This document shows, in pieces, positions 8,161 to 15,425 of a stretch of 29,142 nt of DNA. Source of the DNA: an uncultured Bacteroidales bacterium. Its GTDB lineage: Bacteria; Bacteroidota; Bacteroidia; Bacteroidales; UBA932. The translations under genes were made by a program, and so were the position numbers. Below the pieces are notes generated by a model. It did no database searches and was not told where the DNA came from. It saw only the letters and a list, made by a program, of their open reading frames with translations. Numbering within the stretch: position 1 is the first letter of the stretch; each line of letters starts with the position of its first letter. The DNA is taken from contig CAJUEK010000029.1 of NCBI GenBank assembly GCA_910585445.1, positions 1 through 29,142 on the forward strand, written 5' to 3'.

Positions 8161-8168
8161 CAAATATA
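8161..8168 (-). promoter_or_regulatory. -7 box of the META-domain gene
   Basis: TATATTTG on the minus strand, 27 bases before the start codon. No clear TTTG lies 18 to 20 bases upstream, so only the -7 element is supported. Confidence 0.4.
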
Positions 8169-8218
8169 ATGTTTTTATCTTATTCTTTGCCTCTTTTACC
8201 GGACGCAACTTTCTGTAT

Positions 8219-8353
8219 GACATTCGGTGAGGCATTCGGCGCAATGTTTTGTGCGACATTGGACATGACATTCAGCATTACATTCAACACCATGTTTTTC
8301 AGTGTGACATTCTGTGCAATGTTTGGCACAGCGTTCGGCTCAACGTTTTTGCC
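8219..8353. repeat. Degenerate 12-bp tandem repeat, 11 units
   Basis: Eleven units of 12 bases run in phase from 8219, with one 3-base insertion at 8303-8305; the plus-strand consensus is about RACATTCGGCAC. Units start at 8219, 8231, 8243, 8255, 8267, 8279, 8291, 8306, 8318, 8330 and 8342. On the minus strand the units read x-x-Asn-(Val/Ile/Ala/Met): SPNV, APNA, AQNI, MSNV, MLNV, VLNV, LKNM, AQNV, VPNI, EPNA, GKNV. Asn is kept in all units while its codon varies between AAT and AAC. This frame can run from an ATG at 8389 to a stop at 8180 (69 codons), but I do not call it a gene. The array lies between the META promoter and the tRNA promoter. Confidence 0.75.
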
Positions 8354-8453
8354 AGACACAAGATATGCCCTCCAAAAGTCTACATTCATGACCAGCCATT
8401 ACAGCAAAATCAGTGCTCATTATCACTTTTTACAGCATTTTCATAAAATAAAA

Positions 8454-8484
8454 TTTGCAGTTACAGTTAAAAACCGTATATTTG
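8454..8484 (+). promoter_or_regulatory. Promoter of tRNA-Cys
   Basis: TTTG (8454-8457), exactly 19 bases, TATATTTG (8477-8484): a full match to the Bacteroidota promoter, 17 bases before the tRNA. Confidence 0.75.
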
Positions 8485-8501
8485 CAATCCCAATTCGGAA
8501 T

Positions 8502-8572
8502 GGTGCTTTGGCCGAGCGGTTAGGCACAGGTCTGCAAAACCTGCTACAGCGGTTCGATTCCGCTAGGCACCT
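8502..8572 (+). tRNA. tRNA-Cys (anticodon GCA)
   Basis: 71 bases. Acceptor stem GGTGCTT/AGGCACC with one G-T pair, discriminator T, D arm GCCGAGCGGTTAGGC, anticodon stem CAGGT/ACCTG with the 7-base loop CTGCAAA (anticodon GCA at positions 34-36), and T arm AGCGG-TTCGATT-CCGCT. CCA is not encoded. It is a single tRNA with its own promoter and terminator. Confidence 0.95.
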
Positions 8573-8580
8573 CTTCACTT

Positions 8581-8610
8581 CCCTTTCAGTTTTCTGAGAG
8601 GGATTTTTTT
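8581..8610 (+). terminator. Terminator of tRNA-Cys
   Basis: CCCTTTCAG (8581-8589) pairs with CTGAGAGGG (8594-8602) with one wobble, loop TTTT, followed by seven T (8604-8610). Confidence 0.85.
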
Positions 8611-9244
8611 GATAATAGCCTAAGTCAGGATATAGCAAGCTGCATGAGCACTTTTCGGAAAGCTGTTTTGTGCCACGACTTGCAGGATGCAACTGGAAAA
8701 CGGTAAAATATCGTGCGGATTTTAAACGGAATTGTATTCCGAAACGATTCGGTAAAAATTGCGGCCGATTTTTAAACCGTTTTTGATGAAAGGATAAGCT
8801 CAGGATAAAATTATCCTGTCTTAATGCAAGGTCATCCTGACGCCCGAGCTGCGCCATGGCCAGGGAACAACTAGCGGTGAGCCCCAAGAGAGAAGATGAG
8901 CCGAGCTTAAAATCCCGGTCAATCTCAGAATTAACTGCTGCTCCACGCAGTTGTCCCTCCCTGCCACCTATCTTAATTCAGAATATTATGCAGGTCACAT
9001 AATTTGCTATGTCAGGCTTGCCATGATTTACCGATTTGTTTAAATGCATACACCTGTTTCCGGGAATTGTATTTAATTAAGGATAAAATTAATAATCAGT
9101 CATTTAACCTCACCTGCTCCTCAATTGAAATAAGATGATTTCAGAATGAAAAAGTAGTCAAAACTTAAATATTTTGTCCTGCGCCACTTGAAATTATCGG
9201 ATACAACATATATCATAATTCTATTGATTTTTCCGACAGGATTT
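8611..9244. other. Gene-free region with several small palindromes
   Basis: No open frame here looks coding; the longest minus-strand frame (from 8887) runs through the tRNA and is dismissed. Small perfect palindromes are present: CGGAAT-TGT-ATTCCG (8727-8741), CAGGATAA-AA-TTATCCTG (8801-8818) and AACTGC/GCAGTT (8933-8938 with 8947-8952). None is followed by a T-run, so they are not terminators. The right half (about 9000-9240) is AT-rich and otherwise featureless. Confidence 0.5.
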
Positions 9245-9274
9245 TTTGCTTATACACTTTTTTGAATACCTTAG
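9245..9274 (+). promoter_or_regulatory. Possible promoter of the HD-domain gene
   Basis: TTTG (9245-9248), 18 bases, TACCTTAG (9267-9274), a near match to TAnnTTTG, 22 bases before the ATG at 9297. Confidence 0.35.
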
Positions 9275-9296
9275 CAATCAAATTGAAATTGATATA

Positions 9297-10307
9297 ATGG
9301 AGCAAATCACATATTCATCACAAGTACCCGAATTCATCTCAGAACTCTGCAGGACTCCCCTGCTCCAGCGCCTGGGCAAGGTGGGGATGAACTGCGGCTG
9401 CGAATACACGTCATTCCCTCTTTTCAGACAGCTGGATTCCTATTCAAGGCTGGAGCATAGCATCGGAGTCGCGAAAATCATATGGAAACATACGGGGGAT
9501 GCTGCCCAGACTATTGCAGGCCTGCTGCACGACATCGCCACACCGACATTTGCCCATGTGATTGACTTTCTGAATGGAGATTACATAAGGCAGGAGTCCA
9601 CAGAAGACAAGACAGCTGCGCTGATACACGCCAATGAGGAGATAAGAAATATTCTTTCCAGCTACGGCATTCCTGTTGACGCCGTCACCGATTACCATCA
9701 GTATCCTGTTGCAGACAATGATTCCCCCAAGCTGTCTGCTGACCGTCTGGAATATACGCTCGGGAATATGGTGAATTACCGTTTCGCATCGCATGATAAG
9801 GCACAGCGTCTTTACGATGACATTGCTGCAGGACAGAATGAATATGGTGAGCCGGAACTTGTTTTCCTGCACCCTGACAGTGCCTTGGAGTTTGCAACCT
9901 TGTCTTTGAAATGCTCTGAGGTCTATTGCAGCGATGCGGACAGGTATGCGATGCAGATTCTTTCGGAAATCATAAAATCCGCTGTTGCCGACGGGATTAT
10001 GGAGATGGATGACCTGTATATGGATGAACCTGCCGTCATAATGAAGCTATGTTCAGACGAGACTTATAGTGCCAGGTGGCAGTCCTACTGTTCTTTAGAT
10101 GAAATCTTCCATCCGGACTCGGACATACCGGAAAGCAGAAGAGTGGATGCCAAAAGGCGTTGCATAGACCCTTATGTGAGAAGACAAGGCCGTGTGAGCG
10201 CCCTGTATCCGGAGTACAGGTCAGCATTGGAGGAGTATCTGAACCGAAGCCTGGATTACAGGATTGCTGCAAAATGCTCTGGAGAATTACTCGGGACATT
10301 GCAATAA
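9297..10307 (+). CDS. HD-domain phosphohydrolase
   Basis: 336 residues from the ATG at 9297; a TTG 51 bases upstream would begin inside the probable promoter. The HD-superfamily metal site is visible: His54 in SRLEHSIGV, His78-Asp79 in GLLHDIATPTFAH, and Asp149 in SADRLEY. The spacing and the PTFAH element resemble the dNTPase/SAMHD1 branch, whose members hydrolyse (deoxy)nucleotides, and many relatives are known only as HD-domain proteins. Substrate is therefore unknown. The C-terminal half (about 180-336) carries no motif I recognise. It is a soluble, probably cytoplasmic protein with no signal or membrane segments. The neighbours are tRNA-Cys upstream and the blaI locus downstream; neither suggests a shared pathway. 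Confidence 0.8.
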   Translation: MEQITYSSQVPEFISELCRTPLLQRLGKVGMNCGCEYTSFPLFRQLDSYSRLEHSIGVAKIIWKHTGDAAQTIAGLLHDIATPTFAHVIDFLNGDYIRQESTEDKTAALIHANEEIRNILSSYGIPVDAVTDYHQYPVADNDSPKLSADRLEYTLGNMVNYRFASHDKAQRLYDDIAAGQNEYGEPELVFLHPDSALEFATLSLKCSEVYCSDADRYAMQILSEIIKSAVADGIMEMDDLYMDEPAVIMKLCSDETYSARWQSYCSLDEIFHPDSDIPESRRVDAKRRCIDPYVRRQGRVSALYPEYRSALEEYLNRSLDYRIAAKCSGELLGTLQ

Positions 10308-10504
10308 ACGATTAAGCCGAACACAGATGCAAAACTTGTTTTGACGATGCCAAGGTGAGAACGATTGTAAATGAAGTTTAACCCATAAGACAAGATATAT
10401 GAACAACGAAATCCTATATGCTCTCCTGCCGGATTATGCCGGGCACTGGATTGTCATCTTTCAGAAGCCTCTATTATAGCACTAAATTAAATTTTTCGTT
10501 AATT
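10308..10504. other. Gene-free region with one very short open frame
   Basis: The space between the HD gene and the blaI control region. The only open frame of note is 10399-10479 (26 codons, MNNEILYALLPDYAGHWIVI then FQKPLL and a TAG stop). It could be the leftover N-terminus of a transposase or chance; no inverted repeats or target duplications are visible, so I do not call it a gene. Confidence 0.35.
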
Positions 10505-10549
10505 AACTAATGTTTTAGTTGGAATATTAAAATATTAGTTTTATGTTTG
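10505..10549 (+). promoter_or_regulatory. Promoter with palindromic operator candidates, in front of blaI
   Basis: The promoter is TTG (10519-10521), 20 bases, TATGTTTG (10542-10549). Overlapping it are the perfect palindromes AACTAA-TGTT-TTAGTT (10505-10520) and AATATT-AA-AATATT (10523-10536), with a further ATTAGT half-site at 10534-10539. BlaI-family repressors bind dyads overlapping their own promoters, so autoregulation is likely; that these exact bases are the operator is inference. Confidence 0.5.
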
Positions 10550-10614
10550 CATCGGGAAGTTCGGAGAACCGTATTTCTTGATGCAAATCTGATTTTAATT
10601 ATAGACGGAATACA

Positions 10615-11001
10615 ATGGGAGAGAAATTAAAGAAGAAATCTCAGGAGCTCACAAAGGCTGAGCTGGAAATCATGCAGGTGATATGGCAAAAGGAGAAGGT
10701 GCTTGTTCACGACATCCTCGCAGAATTGCCTGAGCCAAAGCCGGCATACAACACCGTATCTACGATCGTGCGAATACTTGAGAACAAGGGCTTCGTGTCA
10801 CATAAGGCATACGGAAGGACATATGAGTACTTCTCTATCGTCGGTAAAGAAGAATACACCAACACGTATATGCGTACAGTTCTCGACAACTTCTTTGAAG
10901 GCTCTGTCAGCCGTATGGTGAACTTCTTCTCGGCACAGAAGTCGCTCTCTCTTGAAGAGACTGATGAAATCCTCAAGATTCTGAGCGGAGACAATGGCTA
11001 A
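10615..11001 (+). CDS. BlaI/MecI family transcriptional repressor
   Basis: 128 residues, normal length for the family. Winged-helix N-terminus: LTKAELEIMQVIW, then VHDILAEL and the recognition region YNTVSTIVRILENKGFVSHK, followed by the wing (RTYEYFSIV). The C-terminal part (about 85-128) is the usual dimerisation region. BlaI dimers repress their own operon and are cut when the partner M56 peptidase senses a signal (beta-lactams in the founding systems). The partner lies 83 bp downstream on the same strand. In Bacteroidales these pairs often respond to signals other than beta-lactams, and no beta-lactamase gene is in the window. Confidence 0.9.
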   Translation: MGEKLKKKSQELTKAELEIMQVIWQKEKVLVHDILAELPEPKPAYNTVSTIVRILENKGFVSHKAYGRTYEYFSIVGKEEYTNTYMRTVLDNFFEGSVSRMVNFFSAQKSLSLEETDEILKILSGDNG

Positions 11002-11084
11002 CCGCATAAGCATCCATATACCATCAATTTAACAAGTACTGCCTTTCGCAGCAGACACACAGCAAAATTTGAACACTACTTCAT

Positions 11085-13619
11085 ATGGCAACATTAGGAT
11101 ACATAGCAGAAGTCCTTATATGCAGCGGATTATTTCTGGCGCTCTACAGATGGATGTTGGCAAAGAAGGTCAGTTTCAAACTTTGCCGCATATATCTTAT
11201 CGTGACCATGGTGCTCTCAGTGACCATTCCGCTTATGGAGATTCCATTGTATCCATCTGAGACGTATGCAGAATTCAACGAATGGACAGTATTGGGTAGC
11301 AATGTTCCTGCAATAAACACAGCAGATGAAAAGATTGAAGCGGCTGCTGGCCAGAATGCCGTCACCAATGATACATATATGACAGAAGTGTCTGATGGAA
11401 AGCCTGCCGGAACACTCAATCTCAAGTTAATTCTGACAATCCCCTATTCATTGGTAGGACTCATCTCCCTCGTGCTAATTGCCTTCAACGCAATAAAGAT
11501 ATACAGGCTTCGCAGAAAGTCACATCTTACATATGAGGAAGAATATACCCTTGCCGAGCACGAGGATATAAAGACGCCTTTCTCATTTATCAGGACTATA
11601 TTCATGGGCTTCAACTATGAGCCTCAGGAACGCAGACAGATTCTGGTTCATGAAGCAAGCCATGTACGGCATAGGCATTCATACGAGAGGCTTTTCATGT
11701 CGGTACTCCGCTCGATTTTCTGGTTCAATCCGTTTTTCTGGATGGCAGAGAACGACCTGGAGGAGGTGCAGGAATGGGAAGCGGACAAGGATGTGCTCGA
11801 CGAAGGATGGAACCTGAAAACATATAGAACAACCATATTCAAACAACTCTTTGGTTATAATCCGGATATTACCTGTGGGTTGAATCATTCATTGACAAAA
11901 CAAAGATTCATTATGATGACTCAATCTCATCGTGGCAAAGGTGCCTGGCTCAGGCTGGCTGCCACACTCCCCGCAATTGCAGCAACATTCTTTGCCTTCG
12001 GCTGCGTAACAAAACAGGCAAGGACACCCGATGAAGCTACATCTGACTTGACAAATGGCACGGAAGCCACATATATCGACATGTGTCCTCCATGCGACGC
12101 TGCCGTCAGCAATACATTCATTGCCGGCAAAGCGGAACGTTCTCACTCAGGCATTGACTATGTCCTTAATGAAGGCGCCCCTGTGTATGCGGCCGCTGAC
12201 GGCGAGGTTACTGCCGTCACCCGTGACAACGGAAACGGGCTTATGCTGACCTTGAAGCATGCTGACGGCATCGAGACCAGATATGCCCACCTGTCAAAGG
12301 TTTCGATTGTATCACACATGAAGATGGAGAGCAGTTCAACTCCAGACAACAAGGTCCGTTCTGTATATAATTTCGAGACAGATAGTGACTATTCCGGATG
12401 GACAATGTCCGGAAAGGTATATAAAGGACAGCTTATCGGTTATGCCGGCTCTACTGGACGCGCGACAGGCCCACACCTCCATTTCGAAATACGCAAAGAC
12501 GGAGAACCTGTAAATCCGGCCCAGTACTTTACGTCCGACAGACCTGCAAAGGGACCGTACCGCGTATATGTCGTAGAGGGCACAACCAAACCAGGAGAGG
12601 AATATTTCGCTATATGTGAAGGAAAAACCTGCAAAATAAATGACGAAATCAGCCAGGCTGTCAGAAAAGACTTTGCTTCAGAAGTTTCTTCATATAGTAG
12701 TATAATGATTGAGGCTGATACGGATGTGCCAGCTGCTGTAACAGACAAGGTAAAGGAACAATTAAAAAAGGCTTCCGTATTCAAGGTTAACTATAATTCT
12801 CATGCTCCCGCTGCAGGAGAAATCACTGTTCCATCAGACATGCAGGAAAGAGCCGGAGGTATATTGCATGGCGCAGAAGCAAATGCAATCCACATAAACA
12901 TACAAAAAGCCAGAACCAGCGAAGACCGTCTTTCTGACGACTATCAGATGACAATTGACGGCCAAAGCTGCACAAAGGAAGAAGTATGGAACATCATTGC
13001 AGGAAAGATTGCATCAGACAATTCTATCGCCCTTGTCCGTATCAGTGCAGTTCCCCAGACCCCTATGGGCTACATTGACGACCTCAAGAAAGAACTGGGT
13101 ACCTTGGGCAGATTACGTATCCACTTTACTCTGGGCAACACAATCACACCGAATTATCCGGCCCCGGAAATGAAGAAAGATGAATTCCGCGGTGTCGAAA
13201 CATATAAGACTAATCGCAAGAATATCATAGTAATAAGGACAAATGCGGCAGACAGATACCTCATCATTTCCGAACCGGGATACCTTGACGAAACATCATT
13301 GAAAAGACTGAAGGAATCTATCATGAACAAGGAAGGCGACCCGGACTTGCCTGACAGAATCGAGCAGGAATTCATCCTCCCTGACGGCTCGGCATTCACA
13401 TTCCCGGTGACTCAGGCAATGGTCGTGATGCAGCATGACAGAGGAACAAGCTTCGAAGGCTATCAGAATGTGAATGCATTTGTACAAAGAGCATACATGG
13501 AGCTGAGGGACGAACTCGCAAGGAAGGTCTTAGGCAAACCGCTAACGGCTCTCTCAGATGCAGAAAAGCAGGTAATATGTCGTGCTGTTCCGATGAATGT
13601 TTCAGAAGTGGAGCCATAA
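11085..13619 (+). CDS. BlaR1-like M56 peptidase fused to an M23 domain and ExbD-like segments
   Basis: 844 residues. Hydrophobic helices at about 5-25, 33-50, 110-137 and 288-306 form an M56 membrane module with HEASH (His189, Glu190, His193) and a downstream EWEAD (about 230-234), the zinc site of BlaR1/MecR1-type sensor proteases that inactivate BlaI. Instead of a penicillin-binding domain, the periplasmic side carries an M23 domain (about 350-485) with HSGID (His354, Asp358), AHLS (His402) and PHLHF (His464, His466), so it looks catalytically complete. After this come two segments resembling the periplasmic ExbD fold (about 493-570 and 600-685; for example IMIEADTDVPAAVTDKVKEQ), and a C-terminus (about 775-844: MQHDRGTSF ... 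ELRDELARKVLGKPL ... MNVSEVEP) like the tail of Bacteroidota ExbD proteins. The last helix ends FFAFGC, a lipobox-like Cys307. A peptidoglycan-sensing or -cutting role is inference. Confidence 0.85.
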   Translation: MATLGYIAEVLICSGLFLALYRWMLAKKVSFKLCRIYLIVTMVLSVTIPLMEIPLYPSETYAEFNEWTVLGSNVPAINTADEKIEAAAGQNAVTNDTYMTEVSDGKPAGTLNLKLILTIPYSLVGLISLVLIAFNAIKIYRLRRKSHLTYEEEYTLAEHEDIKTPFSFIRTIFMGFNYEPQERRQILVHEASHVRHRHSYERLFMSVLRSIFWFNPFFWMAENDLEEVQEWEADKDVLDEGWNLKTYRTTIFKQLFGYNPDITCGLNHSLTKQRFIMMTQSHRGKGAWLRLAATLPAIAATFFAFGCVTKQARTPDEATSDLTNGTEATYIDMCPPCDAAVSNTFIAGKAERSHSGIDYVLNEGAPVYAAADGEVTAVTRDNGNGLMLTLKHADGIETRYAHLSKVSIVSHMKMESSSTPDNKVRSVYNFETDSDYSGWTMSGKVYKGQLIGYAGSTGRATGPHLHFEIRKDGEPVNPAQYFTSDRPAKGPYRVYVVEGTTKPGEEYFAICEGKTCKINDEISQAVRKDFASEVSSYSSIMIEADTDVPAAVTDKVKEQLKKASVFKVNYNSHAPAAGEITVPSDMQERAGGILHGAEANAIHINIQKARTSEDRLSDDYQMTIDGQSCTKEEVWNIIAGKIASDNSIALVRISAVPQTPMGYIDDLKKELGTLGRLRIHFTLGNTITPNYPAPEMKKDEFRGVETYKTNRKNIIVIRTNAADRYLIISEPGYLDETSLKRLKESIMNKEGDPDLPDRIEQEFILPDGSAFTFPVTQAMVVMQHDRGTSFEGYQNVNAFVQRAYMELRDELARKVLGKPLTALSDAEKQVICRAVPMNVSEVEP

Positions 13620-13660
13620 GACTTCTGAGGCAAACAGTTACATAAGTTAAACATAAGTAT

Positions 13661-13701
13661 AGAAACCGTCTAAAAAGTGATTTTAGACGGTTTCTTGTTT
13701 T
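13661..13701 (+). terminator. Strong terminator after the M56/M23 gene
   Basis: AGAAACCGTCTAAAA (13661-13675) pairs perfectly with TTTTAGACGGTTTCT (13681-13695) over a 5-base loop, followed by the T-rich TGTTTTC. It separates the blaI operon from the convergent hip locus. Confidence 0.8.
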
Positions 13702-14637
13702 CTATACGCTTAATCTACCTAATCTTGCGGCAATACTCTGCATGTATAGTTCCTTGTCGTCCGCATTGAGGAAGGACATGCAGATTACTTCGTTGAATTT
13801 CGGCAGGAGTTTGTTGTATTTTGCGACCATGTTGTCAAAGACTTTAGGGGCAATTCCTGAGAGTGCCATTGCTTTGACAAAATCACTTTTCTTGATATGT
13901 TTCTTTCTCGCGTTGAGCGTAAGGGCCAACTCTTCCGTGTCCTTGGGATTTACCAATGAGACGTTCAATAAATCGTACGCAGGTGCAAGCCCCCACTTAC
14001 CGTTTGGGGCATAAAGGGAGAAGTTCTTCAAGTGCATATCGTTGTTCCCGACCATCCAACTGAAGAATACCTGCTCATAGAAATCGGTCTGGTCAAGAAG
14101 TGGAGTATACGAGTATTTTGCTATCACCTTTGCAATCTGCTCATATGAACTCTTGTACTTATACTCAGTCTGCCTTTCGGTAAGCTGGCACATGTCTTCC
14201 ATCGGCCTTTTCTCACCATCGGCTGTCCTGTCAATTCTTTTGGTGAGGTAGCCAAGTGAGCCATCCTTAAGACGAATCAAAGTATGGGGAACGACCTTAA
14301 TTTTTGCTATTTCAGCAAGATGCATCGTCAAATCTTCATTTTCCGGAAGATTCCTATATTCTTGGGTTTGCGGCTTGAATATATAGTCACCCCAAAGCCC
14401 TACGATCGTCAGCCTTTTTGACCCGGCATGTCTATCTATATGCAAAGACAGTTTTGCCTGAACTCCTGTCAGAGTTGTCTGAGAACGTATAACTTGAGCA
14501 GCCAATGAATCCAATTCATCAAGAGAATAAGGCAATTCCGGAGCTTCCGGCATACCGAAGAACTTTTTTGAACAAGCTTTATGAAAATCCACTTCTCCTT
14601 CGTCAAGTTCTTTATAGCAGTATAGGCATTTATTCAT
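13702..14637 (-). CDS. HipT-like serine/threonine kinase toxin (HipA C-terminal type)
   Basis: 311 residues from the ATG at 14637; an ATG nine bases upstream is possible. The start is chosen because MNKCLYCYKELDEGEVDFH carries a compact Cys4, Cys7, His19, Cys22 cluster that looks like a zinc ribbon. The rest is the HipA-type kinase: TGVQAKLSL (glycine-rich loop region), FKPQ with the ATP-binding Lys88, catalytic GNNDMHLKN (Asp200, Asn205) and PAYDLLN (Asp222). HipA/HipT kinases phosphorylate aminoacyl-tRNA synthetases (GltX for HipA, TrpS for E. coli HipT) and cause growth arrest; the target here is unknown. The HipA N-terminal subdomain is absent and is encoded by the upstream gene. The ATG overlaps that gene's stop by 8 bases (ATGAATAA), suggesting translational coupling. 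Confidence 0.88.
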   Translation of the reverse strand: MNKCLYCYKELDEGEVDFHKACSKKFFGMPEAPELPYSLDELDSLAAQVIRSQTTLTGVQAKLSLHIDRHAGSKRLTIVGLWGDYIFKPQTQEYRNLPENEDLTMHLAEIAKIKVVPHTLIRLKDGSLGYLTKRIDRTADGEKRPMEDMCQLTERQTEYKYKSSYEQIAKVIAKYSYTPLLDQTDFYEQVFFSWMVGNNDMHLKNFSLYAPNGKWGLAPAYDLLNVSLVNPKDTEELALTLNARKKHIKKSDFVKAMALSGIAPKVFDNMVAKYNKLLPKFNEVICMSFLNADDKELYMQSIAARLGRLSV

Positions 14638-14962
14638 AGTTCTCATTGTTTACAGGTACGACACTGACTGCTCCAATACAATCTTTGCAGCATAGCAAGA
14701 GCAATGACATACGGTCCAGATAACTGATATCCGCGTTTCTTAATGCCACATCAAGAAGCCATCCTTCAGGAATCAGCCCATCGAAGAATGGAAACAACAC
14801 ATTGGAATGATAAGGTTTATCAGTGAGGGGAAGCGTAAGACTCACCGGTTCTGCATTATCGTTCCCAAGGTAATCCTTGCTGTAGCAGAATTCATATCCA
14901 CAATCAGTTTCTGTCAATATTCCAGCAAGGTTATCCTTATAGTATATTTCAGCTCTTTTCAT
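14630..14962 (-). CDS. HipS-like protein (HipA N-terminal subdomain as separate gene)
   Basis: 110 residues. It matches the N-terminal subdomain of HipA (Couple_hipA type): start KRAEIYYKDNLAGILTET, EPVSLTLPLTDKPYHSNVLF, then the conserved FFDGLIPEGWLLDVAL, and ends after LLLCCKDCIGAVSVVPV, just where the kinase part begins in one-piece HipA. In E. coli HipBST the equivalent HipS neutralises the kinase HipT; the same role is inferred here. The gene overlaps hipB by 14 bases and hipT by 8, so all three are probably made from one message. A simple split of HipA by mutation is unlikely, because both parts have clean starts and the kinase has its own N-terminal zinc-ribbon-like part. Confidence 0.85.
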   Translation of the reverse strand: MKRAEIYYKDNLAGILTETDCGYEFCYSKDYLGNDNAEPVSLTLPLTDKPYHSNVLFPFFDGLIPEGWLLDVALRNADISYLDRMSLLLLCCKDCIGAVSVVPVNNENYE

Positions 14963-15167
14963 TGAGTTCCTCCGTTCTTACGGGTGCAAGTTCATATCCG
15001 AACAAGGATAGCACCTGATTGACTTTATCCATTCTGAGAGTAGGTTTGCCCTGCTCAAGCTGGCGCACGAAATTAATACCTACACCACATTTCATGGCGA
15101 GATCTTCTTGTGTCAATCCATGCTCTTTTCTGAGTGTTTTTAGTGTTGCGGACAATAAGGATTTCAT
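14949..15167 (-). CDS. HipB-like XRE-family antitoxin/repressor
   Basis: 72 residues, an almost bare helix-turn-helix of the Cro/C1-type (XRE): LKTLRKEHGLTQEDLAMKCG, then VGINFVRQLEQGKPTLRMDK and VNQVLSLFGYELAP. HipB proteins bind operator dyads, repress their operon and tether the kinase. Upstream (15173-15272) lie three dyad-like sites, one overlapping the -7 box, so autoregulation is well supported. It is the first gene of the hipBST order; the short tail PVRTEELNEKS overlaps the start of the next gene. Confidence 0.88.
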   Translation of the reverse strand: MKSLLSATLKTLRKEHGLTQEDLAMKCGVGINFVRQLEQGKPTLRMDKVNQVLSLFGYELAPVRTEELNEKS

Positions 15168-15172
15168 AATAA

Positions 15173-15272
15173 CTACATCTTATCGGATGCAAATGTAGCA
15201 ATTTTTACACAATTACATCATATCGGATATAAAAACACGATTTACAACTAAATTACATCCGTTCAAATGTAG
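15173..15272 (-). promoter_or_regulatory. Promoter and operator array of the hip locus
   Basis: Three related sites: CTACAT-N14-ATGTAG (15173-15198); TACATCATATCGGATATAA (15214-15232), whose core ATATC-G-GATAT is a near-perfect dyad; and TACAT-N8-ATGTAG (15254-15272). Sites 1 and 2 also share TATCGGAT. On the minus strand TACATTTG (15197-15190), a good -7 box, lies inside site 1, 22 bases before the hipB start, so bound repressor would block it. A second TACATTTG occurs in site 3 (15272-15265 region). Confidence 0.6.
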
Positions 15273-15327
15273 TTTAATATCAGATAATCAATCTTGTTTT
15301 TCTGAATTTTCATATTTCCATAACTCT

Positions 15328-15371
15328 AAATATAAAACCCAGAGCAACCCGCATCAGGTAACTCTGGGTTT
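15328..15371 (-). terminator. Terminator of the sigma/anti-sigma operon
   Basis: AAACCCAGAG (15335-15344) and CTCTGGGTTT (15362-15371) form a perfect 10-bp stem over a 17-base loop. On the minus strand it is followed by TTTTATATTT, 54 bases beyond the stop codon at 15426. Confidence 0.7.
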
Positions 15372-15425
15372 ATGCTGCATCAGCACTGCCCGTCAATGGC
15401 TAAGGCAGCCTCATCTAGACGCAAA

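Noticed and set aside
8441..8887. Open minus-strand frame of 148 codons
   Set aside because: It runs antisense through the tRNA-Cys gene and its terminator, and its sequence has no coding character.
13702..14962. One hipA gene split by a frameshift
   Set aside because: Both parts have their own starts, the overlap is a clean ATGAATAA, and the kinase has its own N-terminal zinc-ribbon-like region, as expected of separate HipS and HipT genes.
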